NCBI RefSeq assembly: GCF_900582195.1
Contig: NZ_UTHA01000050.1
Span: 78,879 to 142,878 of the forward strand
Direction: 5' to 3'
Length of the DNA stretch: 64,000 bases
Source of the DNA: Pseudomonas viridiflava
GTDB taxonomy: Bacteria > Pseudomonadota > Gammaproteobacteria > Pseudomonadales > Pseudomonadaceae
Shown here: positions 39,546-47,457 of the stretch, one piece after another
How the letters are laid out: each line of letters opens with the position of its first letter
Numbering within the stretch: the first letter of the stretch is position 1
Position numbers and translations under genes: made by a program
The notes under the pieces: model-generated
What the model was told of the DNA's origin: nothing
Database searches by the model: none
What the model saw: the letters and a program-made list of their open reading frames with translations, nothing else

Positions 39546-39756
39546 CCGCCATAAAAACTGCTGACAGCATGAGCTGGCGGCGATTATGGAGGGGCTTGTG
39601 CAGGTTTCCAAATTCAATAACCGGGAATCTCACCTCCCGATCGCTGACTCTTCAGCGACAGCCAAAGACTAGAGAGCCCACGTCCGACGGACAACCTGAA
39701 ATCATTGTGGGAAGGTTCTGGTTATCTGACACAGATTTAAACAGCGAAAAGCCAAC

Positions 39757-39903
39757 CCTCACCCTAGCCCTCTCCCAGAGGGAGAGGGGACTGACCGTGG
39801 TGTTTGGGAGAGCTACGCCGACGTGCGATACCGAGCCGAACTCAGATTTTGAAACGCCCGAAAATCGGCTCCCTCTCCCTCGGGAGAGGGCTGGGGTGAG
39901 GGG
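39757..39903. repeat. CCCTCACC/GGTGAGGG repeat unit, copy 1
   Basis: About 147 bases bounded by CCCTCACCCTAGCCCTCTCC and GAGAGGGCTGGGGTGAGGGG. Inside each end is a short palindrome (CCTCTCCC...GGGAGAGG). A diverged copy in the opposite orientation is at 63736-63880, sharing the ends and the internal GCCGAACTCA. Confidence 0.8.
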
Positions 39904-40025
39904 CAGCAACAACGCAAATCAAAAGCCGAACACCCGCGTTCTTCACCACTCAATAGGCCGAGTGTCAGCTCGCCTGCTTTTGATCTTGATCCACGGGCGA
40001 CGTCGGAAGGCTGAGTGGAGGGATT

Positions 40026-40118
40026 GATCCGGGCGTGGGAGCGCAGCGACCGTTTGGCGCAGCCAAACACAGCGGGAGTAGGTGCAGCGAAGCAAACCGT
40101 AGACGCTGCGCCCGGATC
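40026..40118. repeat. Repeat with inverted ends GATCCGGGCG/CGCCCGGATC
   Basis: GATCCGGGCG (40026-40035) and CGCCCGGATC (40109-40118) are perfect inverted copies. Inside is CCGTTTGGCGCAGCCAAACAC with its own GTTTGG/CCAAAC pairing. A dispersed non-coding element is the simplest reading. Confidence 0.6.
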
Positions 40119-40402
40119 GATCCCGGAGCGAAGGAACCCCGAGCCCCAGCGAGCGGGCCGCACGCAGGAGCAAGCCTTTTTGGTTACTTTTTTCTGGGCC
40201 GGCACTCCGGGCGTCTGGAAAAAGTGACCCGCCGTCAGGGCGAAACCCTAAGCCGCCGTTACCGCAGCAACGGATATGCCCCAAAAAAAAACGCCCAGAT
40301 ATACCGAGATAGACACTCCCCCAAGAAAAACGATATTTCCGAAGCCCCCCAAATCCCCGCTACCCTGAAATCACAACCACCTCCAATCTCCCCGGGGACT
40401 CC

Positions 40403-42004
40403 ATGGAAAGATTCACCCTAAAACCACTATTAATCACCCTCGCACTAACAGCCATAGCCCCGATCGCCAACGCCGCCACAACGCTTGTCTACTGCTCCGA
40501 AGCCAGCCCCGCCGGCTTCGACCCCAGCCAATACACCAGCGGCACCGACTTCGACGCCTCCGCCGAAACCGTCTTCAACCGCCTCACCCAATTCAAACGC
40601 GGCGGCACCGACATCGAACCCGGCCTGGCGACAAAATGGGACATCTCCCCGGAAGGCCTGCAATACACCTTCCACCTGCGCCCAAACGTAAAATTCCACA
40701 CCACCGACTACTTCAAACCCACCCGAGACTTCAACGCCGACGACGTCCTCTTCACCTTCCAGCGTCTACTCGACCCGGATAACGCCTTCCGCAAGGCCTA
40801 CCCCGCCGAATCCCCGTACTTCACCGACATGGGCCTCAACACCACGATCAAATCGGTAGAAAAACTCGACGACACCACCGTACGCTTCAACCTCAACAAC
40901 GTCGACGCCGCCTTCGTGCAAAACCTCGCCATGAGCTTCGCCTCGGTGCAATCAGCCGAATACGCCGCACAACTGTTGAAGGAAGGCAAAGCCGCCGACC
41001 TCAACCAGAAACCCATCGGCACCGGCCCGTTCGTGTTCAAGCGCTACCAGAAAGACTCGCAGATCCGCTACGCCGCCAACACGGCCTACTGGAAACCCGA
41101 AGACGTCAAAATCGATAACCTGATCTTCTCGATCACCCCGGACGCCGCCGTACGCCTGCAAAAGCTCAAGGCCGGCGAATGCCAGGTCAGCGGTTACCCA
41201 CGCCCGGCCGACATCGAAGTGATGGAAAAAGACCCGAACCTGCGCGTGCTCAAGCAGGCCGGTTTCAACCTCGGTTTCCTCGCCTACAACACCACCCACG
41301 CGCCGCTCGACCAGCTCAAAGTACGTCAGGCGCTGGACATGGCCATCGACAAACCGGCGATCATCAAAGCCGTCTACCAGAGTGCTGGGCAGTTGGCGCA
41401 AAACGCTTTGCCGCCGGCGCAATGGTCCTATGACCCGACCATCAAGGACGCCCCCTACGACCCGGCAAAAGCAAAGGTGCTACTGAAAGAAGCAGGGGTT
41501 GCGCCGGGTACAACCATCAATCTATGGGCAATGACAGTGCAACGCGCTTCGAACCCGAATGCGCGCATGTCGGCGCAGATGATCCAGCAGGATTGGGAGA
41601 AAATCGGCATCAAGGCCAACATCGTCAGCTACGAATGGGGCGAGTACATCAAACGTGCGAAAAATGGCGAACACGACGCCATGATCTACGGTTGGACAGG
41701 TGACAACGGTGACCCGGACAACTGGCTTGGCGTGCTCTACAGCTGCGCAGCGGTAAAAGGCAGCAACTACGCCAAATGGTGCGATCCGGCTTACGACAAA
41801 CTAGTGCAACAAGCCAAGTTGTCCTCCGACAAGGAACAGCGGGTAAAACTGTATCAACAGGCGCAACTGATCCTAAAACAGCAAGTGCCAATCACACCGA
41901 TTGCCAACTCCACGGTGTTCCAGCCGCTGCGCAAGGAAGTCACTGATTTCCGCATTAGCCCGTTCGGTCTAACCCCCTTCTATGGCGTGGGTATAAATAA
42001 GTAA
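40403..42004 (+). CDS. dppA: DppA-type peptide-binding protein (first of four)
   Basis: 533 aa periplasmic binding protein of the SBP_bac_5 family. Signal peptide residues 1-25 (cleavage ...IANA^ATTLVYC). Family segments are CSEASPAGFDPSQYTSG, PFVFKRYQKDSQIRY and WTGDNGDPDNW, whose Asp anchors the peptide N-terminus. It should deliver di- or tripeptides to DppBCDF downstream. It is 55-65% like the next two copies by eye. A loose hairpin follows (42010-42057), so the copies may be separately expressed. Confidence 0.93.
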   Translation: MERFTLKPLLITLALTAIAPIANAATTLVYCSEASPAGFDPSQYTSGTDFDASAETVFNRLTQFKRGGTDIEPGLATKWDISPEGLQYTFHLRPNVKFHTTDYFKPTRDFNADDVLFTFQRLLDPDNAFRKAYPAESPYFTDMGLNTTIKSVEKLDDTTVRFNLNNVDAAFVQNLAMSFASVQSAEYAAQLLKEGKAADLNQKPIGTGPFVFKRYQKDSQIRYAANTAYWKPEDVKIDNLIFSITPDAAVRLQKLKAGECQVSGYPRPADIEVMEKDPNLRVLKQAGFNLGFLAYNTTHAPLDQLKVRQALDMAIDKPAIIKAVYQSAGQLAQNALPPAQWSYDPTIKDAPYDPAKAKVLLKEAGVAPGTTINLWAMTVQRASNPNARMSAQMIQQDWEKIGIKANIVSYEWGEYIKRAKNGEHDAMIYGWTGDNGDPDNWLGVLYSCAAVKGSNYAKWCDPAYDKLVQQAKLSSDKEQRVKLYQQAQLILKQQVPITPIANSTVFQPLRKEVTDFRISPFGLTPFYGVGINK

Positions 42005-42264
42005 CACCAAGCCCCAAGGCGGCGCGCACAACGTGACTGACGCACCGTTTTGGGGCTCCATTTGCACCGTAAAAACCACTCGCAAACGGTCAAATGCGTC
42101 AGAAGTTATACAGATGCGACATTAAGGTACGTTCGTGCCACGCTTTGAGGCCGGCAGTCACTCTGGATCTTGCAATGGGTATGGCCCCTGCATAAGTATC
42201 CGCAGGCACGACTCACGAGGTCGTACCTCACAACTAAAAAATGACAACAAATCATGAGGCCAAC
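42005..42264. other. Intergenic region between first and second dppA
   Basis: A 260-base gap. AGCCCCAA (42010-42017) pairs with TTGGGGCT (42050-42057), a terminator-like hairpin with a long loop and no strong T-run. ACGAC...GTCGT (42208-42224) forms a short hairpin near the next start. A separate promoter for the second dppA is likely but was not assigned. Confidence 0.45.
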
Positions 42265-43890
42265 ATGCTTAAACACGCGGTCATTCCGTTTTTAGTCGGC
42301 GCAGGCTTGTTAGCCTCCGCACCTTTCGCATCCGCTGCGACTAACCTGGTGTTCTGCTCCGAAGGCAGCCCGGCCGGTTTCGACCCAGGCCAGTACACCA
42401 CCGGAACCGACTTCGACGCCTCAGCCGAAACCATGTTCAACCGTCTGACCCAGTTCGAGCGCGGCGGCACCGCCGTGATTCCTGGCCTGGCGACCAAGTG
42501 GGACATTTCCGATGACGGCCTGACGTACACCTTCCACCTGCGTGAAGGCGTCAAGTTCCACACCACCCCGTATTTCAAGCCGACTCGTGAGTTCAACGCC
42601 GACGACGTGCTGTTCACCTTTAATCGCATGATTAACAAGGATGACCCGTTCCGTAAGGCGTACCCGACCGAATTCCCGTACTTCACCGACATGGGGATGG
42701 ACACCAACATCACCAAGATCGATAAAGTCGACGATCACACCGTCAAGTTCACTCTGAAAGAAGTCGACGCTGCGTTCATCCAGAACATGGCCATGAGCTT
42801 CGCCTCGGTACAATCCGCCGAATACGCAGCGCAACTGTTGAAAGAAGGCAAGCCTGCCGACATCAACCAGAAGCCGGTCGGCACTGGTCCGTTCGTGTTC
42901 AAGAGCTACCAGAAAGACTCCAACATCCGCTTCACCGGCAACAAGGATTACTGGAAGCCGGATGACGTGAAGATCGACAACCTGATCTTCGCCATCACCA
43001 CCGACCCGTCGGTACGTATTCAGAAGCTGAAAAAGAACGAGTGCCAGGTCACCCTGTTCCCCCGTCCAGCTGACCTGAAAGCGCTGAAAGAAGACAAGTC
43101 GCTGAAGATGCCTGACCAGGCTGGCTTCAACCTGGGTTACATCGCCTACAACGTGATGGACAAGGTCAAGGGCAGCAACGAGGCGAACCCGCTGGCTGAC
43201 CTGCGTGTACGTCAGGCGCTGGACATGGCGGTGAACAAGCCACAGATCATCGACTCGGTTTATCAGGGCGCAGGCCAACTGGCCGTCAATGCCATGCCGC
43301 CGACCCAATGGTCTTACGACACCACCATCAAAGATGCCAAGTACGATCCCGAGAAAGCCAAACAGCTGCTCAAGGAAGCCGGCGTCAAGGAAGGTACCGA
43401 GATCGTGCTGTGGGCGATGCCGGTTCAGCGTCCGTACAACCCGAACGCCAAACTGATGGCTGAAATGCTCCAGTCCGACTGGGCCAAGATCGGCTTGAAA
43501 GTGAAGATCACCAGCTACGAGTGGGGCGAGTACATCAAGCGTTCCAAAGGTGGCGAGAACCAGGCCATGATCATTGGCTGGAGCGGTGACAATGGTGATC
43601 CGGACAACTGGCTGAACGTGCTGTTCGGTTGCGACTCGCTCAGCGGCAACAACTTCTCCAAGTGGTGCGACAAGAAGTACGACGGTCTCGTCAAGGATGC
43701 CAAGCGCACCACCGATCAGGCCAAGCGCACCGAACTGTACAAACAGGCGCAACACGTCCTCAAAGATGCTGTTCCTTACACACCTATCGCTCACTCGACG
43801 GTGTTCCAACCCATGCGCGCCAACGTGCAGGATTTCAAGATCAGCCCATTTGGCTTGAATTCCTTCTACGGCGTCAGCGTCAGCAAATAA
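42265..43890 (+). CDS. dppA: DppA-type peptide-binding protein (second)
   Basis: 541 aa with signal peptide MLKHAVIPFLVGAGLLASA... (cleavage ...ASA^ATNLVFC). It keeps CSEGSPAGFDPGQYTTG, PFVFKSYQKDSNIRF and WSGDNGDPDNW. The start at 42265 follows TGAGG six bases upstream; an ATG eight codons earlier would give a poor signal sequence. It is followed by a strong terminator at 43898, so it is probably transcribed at high level apart from dppBCDF. Confidence 0.93.
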   Translation: MLKHAVIPFLVGAGLLASAPFASAATNLVFCSEGSPAGFDPGQYTTGTDFDASAETMFNRLTQFERGGTAVIPGLATKWDISDDGLTYTFHLREGVKFHTTPYFKPTREFNADDVLFTFNRMINKDDPFRKAYPTEFPYFTDMGMDTNITKIDKVDDHTVKFTLKEVDAAFIQNMAMSFASVQSAEYAAQLLKEGKPADINQKPVGTGPFVFKSYQKDSNIRFTGNKDYWKPDDVKIDNLIFAITTDPSVRIQKLKKNECQVTLFPRPADLKALKEDKSLKMPDQAGFNLGYIAYNVMDKVKGSNEANPLADLRVRQALDMAVNKPQIIDSVYQGAGQLAVNAMPPTQWSYDTTIKDAKYDPEKAKQLLKEAGVKEGTEIVLWAMPVQRPYNPNAKLMAEMLQSDWAKIGLKVKITSYEWGEYIKRSKGGENQAMIIGWSGDNGDPDNWLNVLFGCDSLSGNNFSKWCDKKYDGLVKDAKRTTDQAKRTELYKQAQHVLKDAVPYTPIAHSTVFQPMRANVQDFKISPFGLNSFYGVSVSK

Positions 43891-43897
43891 GGCACTG

Positions 43898-43929
43898 CAA
43901 CGGCGACGTTTTAACGTCGCCGTTGTTTT
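43898..43929 (+). terminator. Strong terminator after the second dppA
   Basis: CAACGGCGACGTT (43898-43910) and AACGTCGCCGTTG (43913-43925) make a perfect 13-bp stem, followed directly by TTTT. It lies eight bases after the stop codon. Confidence 0.88.
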
Positions 43930-44123
43930 ACCTGCCGGGAAGTTAGGAAATTGCCTACAACCAATTCCACTGCGGATGACCGCAGCGGTATAGGACGCGT
44001 CGCCTTTTCCTACGAGCTTTAAGGCATTTACGCATTTACTGCCAGGACCGCGGCCCCTACCGTCGGGTACTTGACCAGCGTCTGCGTGGGCCACCGGTTT
44101 GCCGTACGTACTGGATTGAGCTC

Positions 44124-44162
44124 GATGCAGCCAAAACGTCTCCGGATGAGACGACGCTGCAT
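44124..44162 (+). promoter_or_regulatory. Two-tier hairpin in the 5' region of the third dppA
   Basis: ATGCAGC/GCTGCAT (44124-44130, 44156-44162) encloses a second stem CGTCTC/GAGACG (44137-44142, 44148-44153). The structure ends 28 bases before the start codon at 44191 and leaves the GAGGGAG ribosome site free. A role in mRNA stability or regulation is inferred. Confidence 0.45.
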
Positions 44163-44190
44163 TGAACAACACTAAAAAAGAGGGAGCGTC

Positions 44191-45789
44191 ATGCGCCATA
44201 CCTTGATTTGTTCCGCATTGCTGGGCGCCGGCCTGTTGGCCGCTTCGTCCGCCAGTTTCGCCGCCAGCAAAAGTCTGGTGTTCTGCTCTGAAGGCAGCCC
44301 GGCGGGCTTCGATACCGCGCAGTACACGACGGCCACCGATAACGACGCCGCCGAACCGATCTACAACCGCCTGGTCGAGTTCGAAAAAGGCGCGACCAAT
44401 GTCGTACCTGGTCTGGCGACCACGTGGGATATTTCCGAGGATGGTCTCAAGTACACTTTTCACCTGCGTGAAGGTGTGAAGTTTCATACAACGCCATACT
44501 TCAAACCGACCCGCGATTTCAACGCCGATGACGTGCTGTTCACGTTTAATCGCATGCTCGATGCCCAGCAACCTTTCCGTAAGGCTTATCCAACCGAATT
44601 CCCGTACTTCAACGGGATGAGCCTGAACAAGAACATCGCCAAGGTCGAGAAGACCGGGCCGCTGACCGTGGAATTCACGCTCAACAGCGTCGACGCCGCG
44701 TTCATCCAGAACATCGCCATGAGCTTCGCCGCCATCCTGTCCGCCGAATACGCCGACAAACTGCTAGCCGAGGGCAAGCCGAGCGACATCAACCAGAAAC
44801 CGATCGGCACCGGGCCGTTCGTGTTCAAGAGTTACCAGAAAGACTCGAACATCCGTTACACCGGTAATAAACAATACTGGGATCCTAGCCGGGTCAAACT
44901 CGACAACCTGATCTTCGCGATCAACACCGACGCCTCGGTGCGCGTGCAGAAGCTCAAGGCCGGCGAATGCCAGATCACCCTGCATCCGCGCCCTGCCGAT
45001 GTTGAAGCGCTGAAGGCCGACCCGAAGCTGCAACTGATCTCCAAGCCGGGTTTCAACCTCGGCTACATCGCCTATAACGTCCGCCACAAGCCCTTCGACC
45101 AGCTCGAAGTGCGTCAGGCGCTGGACATGGCGGTGAATAAACAAGGGATTCTCAACGCTGTTTATCAAGGCGCCGGCCAACTGGCTGTCAACGCCATGCC
45201 TCCGACCCAATGGTCCTACGACGACAGCATCAAAGACGCCGCCTACAACCCGGAAAAAGCCAAAGAGTTGCTCAAGGCTGCCGGCGTCAAGGAGGGCACC
45301 GAGATCACCCTGTGGGCGATGCCGGTGCAGCGCCCTTACAACCCGAACGCCAAGCTGATGGCCGAAATGCTCCAGGCAGACTGGGCCAAGATCGGTCTGA
45401 AAGTGAAGATCGTCAGCTACGAATGGGGCGAGTACATCAAGCGCACCAAAAATGGCGAGCACGACATCAGCCTGATCGGCTGGACCGGTGACAACGGTGA
45501 CCCGGACAACTGGCTCGGCACGCTGTACAGCTGCGACGCCATCGGCGGCAACAACTATTCCATGTGGTGCGATCCGGCATACGACAAGCTGATCAAACAG
45601 GCCAAGGTCGTCACCGACCGCGACCAGCGCACCGAGCTCTACAAACAGGCCCAGCAATTGCTTAAACAGCAAGTGCCGATCACGCCTGTGGCCCACTCGA
45701 CGGTCAACCAACCGTTAAGCGCGAGGATCGAAGGGTTCAAAGTCAGCCCGTTCGGTCGCAACGTGTTCTCGGGTGTCGGTATCGATTAA
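44191..45789 (+). CDS. dppA: DppA-type peptide-binding protein (third)
   Basis: 532 aa with signal peptide MRHTLICSALLGAGLLAASS... (cleavage near ...SFA^ASKSLVFC). Conserved segments are CSEGSPAGFDTAQYTTAT, PFVFKSYQKDSNIRY and WTGDNGDPDNW. GAGGGAG precedes the ATG. It stands between the second dppA and the porin gene. Differences from copies 1 and 2 are strongest around residues 48-60 (NDAAEPIYNRLVEF), facing the binding site region, so specificity may differ. Confidence 0.93.
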   Translation: MRHTLICSALLGAGLLAASSASFAASKSLVFCSEGSPAGFDTAQYTTATDNDAAEPIYNRLVEFEKGATNVVPGLATTWDISEDGLKYTFHLREGVKFHTTPYFKPTRDFNADDVLFTFNRMLDAQQPFRKAYPTEFPYFNGMSLNKNIAKVEKTGPLTVEFTLNSVDAAFIQNIAMSFAAILSAEYADKLLAEGKPSDINQKPIGTGPFVFKSYQKDSNIRYTGNKQYWDPSRVKLDNLIFAINTDASVRVQKLKAGECQITLHPRPADVEALKADPKLQLISKPGFNLGYIAYNVRHKPFDQLEVRQALDMAVNKQGILNAVYQGAGQLAVNAMPPTQWSYDDSIKDAAYNPEKAKELLKAAGVKEGTEITLWAMPVQRPYNPNAKLMAEMLQADWAKIGLKVKIVSYEWGEYIKRTKNGEHDISLIGWTGDNGDPDNWLGTLYSCDAIGGNNYSMWCDPAYDKLIKQAKVVTDRDQRTELYKQAQQLLKQQVPITPVAHSTVNQPLSARIEGFKVSPFGRNVFSGVGID

Positions 45790-45873
45790 ACCAGACGATT
45801 AGCCGCAACGCTGGGGGGCGCTGTCTAGCCCCTCACGCAAGCGCTTTGCCGAAATTCGCCAATCCGGCTTTTT

Positions 45874-45885
45874 GCAAACGTTTGC
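45874..45885. promoter_or_regulatory. LacI/PurR-type palindrome upstream of the porin gene
   Basis: GCAAACGTTTGC is a perfect 12-bp palindrome with a central CG, the hallmark of LacI-family operators and close to the E. coli PurR core. It lies 80 bases upstream of the porin start. No LacI-type gene is in the window. Confidence 0.5.
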
Positions 45886-45964
45886 GATGTGTGAATGAGT
45901 TCTAAACCAATAACCGGCATACCAAAAAAAGCCGGCATAAAAAGAAAGTAAAGGAGCTTCACCC

Positions 45965-47380
45965 ATGAAACTGAGCAGCACCGCGATACTGGCCCTGGCC
46001 ATCAGCAGCGTCACCGCCACGGCGTACGCAGAAACCCAAAGCCAGGCGTTCACCCCGGTGACCGTGAACACCAAGAGCGCCCAGGCAGAAGCGACCGGCT
46101 TCGTCGAAGGACAGTCGATCACCGGTACGACGCGTAACTGGTACGCCAATGAGCAATTGAAACGTGGAGCCAAGTTCAAGTACCTCAAAAACGGTACAAC
46201 CGAACTGACTGATCGCCGGATCAACTGGGTACAAGGCACGATTCTCAAGTACAACTCGGGGTTCACCGAAGGTACTGTCGGCATCAGCACTGAAGTGGCG
46301 GTCTACAACGCTGTAGCTCTTGAGCGTGATCGCAAAAACCTCGCTGCAAACGTCGGTGGGGCGCCGATTCCTAACGTCGCCTCCGGTAACAACCGGACCC
46401 TGACCCGAGATGGTGGCGATGCGGAGGGACAGTGGAGCAAACTGGGTCTGGCCAACGTCAAGGCGCGGGTTTCAAATACCACTCTGACCGCCGGCCGCCA
46501 AAACTTCAGCAGCCCGATGGTCGATGTGATCGGCAACCGCGCTCTTCCTTCGAGCTTCCAAGGTGTCAGCCTGCACAGCGAAGAGTTGGAAAACCTGACC
46601 TTCGACATCGCCACGTTCGACAAGAACTCGCCACGTATGGAAGAAAGCCAGCGCAAGTTCCGCTCCGAATATGCTGACACGCTCATTGAAATTGATCACG
46701 TCAACACCGCTGGTATTTCCTACCAGCCGTTTGCCAGTCTGAAAACCAGCCTGTGGGCAACTCAGGCTGAAGACATGTGGAAACAGTACTACTTCGGCGC
46801 CACCCACGAGCTGGGCGATAGCCAGATCCTCAGCCTGACCACCGGTCTGAACTACTACAAGACCGTCGATGAGGGCAAAAAGAAGCTGGGCGAAATCGAC
46901 AACGATACCTACTCGCTGTCGCTGGGTCTGACTCACCAGGCCCATAGCCTGACGTTTTCGTACCAGGAAATTAACGGTAACGAGTACTTCGACTACCTGC
47001 ACGAAACCAACGGTATCTACCTGGCCAACTCCCTGCTCTCGGACTTCAACGGTCCAAACGAGAAATCCTTCCAGGTCGCTTACGGTCTGAACATGGCTGA
47101 ATATGGCGTGCCAGGCCTGAAGTTCAACATCTACAGCGCTCGTGGTTGGGGCATCGACGGCACTCACTACAAAGGCGGCGCTTACGACAGCGTGCTGGCG
47201 ATGGATGGCGAACACCACTACGAATACGGGATCGGTGCTGCCTATGCCGTTCAAAGTGGTCCGCTCAAAGCTACGGCAATCCGCGCAACCTACACTGCGC
47301 ACCGTGCCAGTGATAATCAGCTGGACGGCAGCATCAACGAGTTCCGCCTCGTAACCACCATCCCGTTCAACATCCTGTAA
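45965..47380 (+). CDS. opdP: OprD-family porin, OpdP-like
   Basis: 471 aa outer-membrane beta-barrel. Signal peptide MKLSSTAILALAISSVTATAYA then an OprD-type mature region: GTTRNWYANEQLKRG near the start, LHSEELENLTFDIA in the middle, and the terminal strand ending INEFRLVTTIPFNIL. OpdP admits dipeptides and basic amino acids in P. aeruginosa, where it lies at the same place in dpp. It would pass peptides to the DppA proteins around it. AAGGAG precedes the ATG. A strong terminator follows. Confidence 0.9.
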   Translation: MKLSSTAILALAISSVTATAYAETQSQAFTPVTVNTKSAQAEATGFVEGQSITGTTRNWYANEQLKRGAKFKYLKNGTTELTDRRINWVQGTILKYNSGFTEGTVGISTEVAVYNAVALERDRKNLAANVGGAPIPNVASGNNRTLTRDGGDAEGQWSKLGLANVKARVSNTTLTAGRQNFSSPMVDVIGNRALPSSFQGVSLHSEELENLTFDIATFDKNSPRMEESQRKFRSEYADTLIEIDHVNTAGISYQPFASLKTSLWATQAEDMWKQYYFGATHELGDSQILSLTTGLNYYKTVDEGKKKLGEIDNDTYSLSLGLTHQAHSLTFSYQEINGNEYFDYLHETNGIYLANSLLSDFNGPNEKSFQVAYGLNMAEYGVPGLKFNIYSARGWGIDGTHYKGGAYDSVLAMDGEHHYEYGIGAAYAVQSGPLKATAIRATYTAHRASDNQLDGSINEFRLVTTIPFNIL

Positions 47381-47387
47381 AAACGCC

Positions 47388-47429
47388 AGCCGACGGCTGA
47401 CTCATGATGAGTCAGCCGTTCGGCTTTTT
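47388..47429 (+). terminator. Strong terminator after the porin gene
   Basis: AGCCGACGGCTGACTCAT pairs with ATGAGTCAGCCGTTCGGCT apart from one mismatch, followed by five T. It begins seven bases after the stop. It separates the porin from the last dppA and dppBCDF, so read-through or a second promoter must serve those genes. Confidence 0.9.
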
Positions 47430-47457
47430 GTCTTCAACCGATTGCAGAGGGTTATCG

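Larger units (their letters stand above)
39479..40402. other. Repeat-rich gene-free gap upstream of dpp
   Basis: Over 900 bases without a credible gene. It holds an inverted-repeat structure (39479-39545), a CCCTCACC...GGTGAGGG repeat unit (39757-39903), and a second repeat with inverted ends (40026-40118) plus the segment GGTTACTTTTTTCTGGGCCG (40183-40202) and the following ~80 bases, of a kind dispersed in pseudomonads. Open frames here follow the repeats and are not protein-like. The first dppA promoter should lie at its right end. Confidence 0.7.

Noticed and set aside
39569..40421. Several 60-150 residue frames before dpp
   Set aside because: They follow repeat units and their palindromes and change register at each repeat; none has a Shine-Dalgarno or recognisable fold.
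42421..44571. 716-residue minus-strand frame opposite the second and third dppA
   Set aside because: Antisense to two conserved binding-protein genes and crossing a terminator; no start signal or family resemblance.
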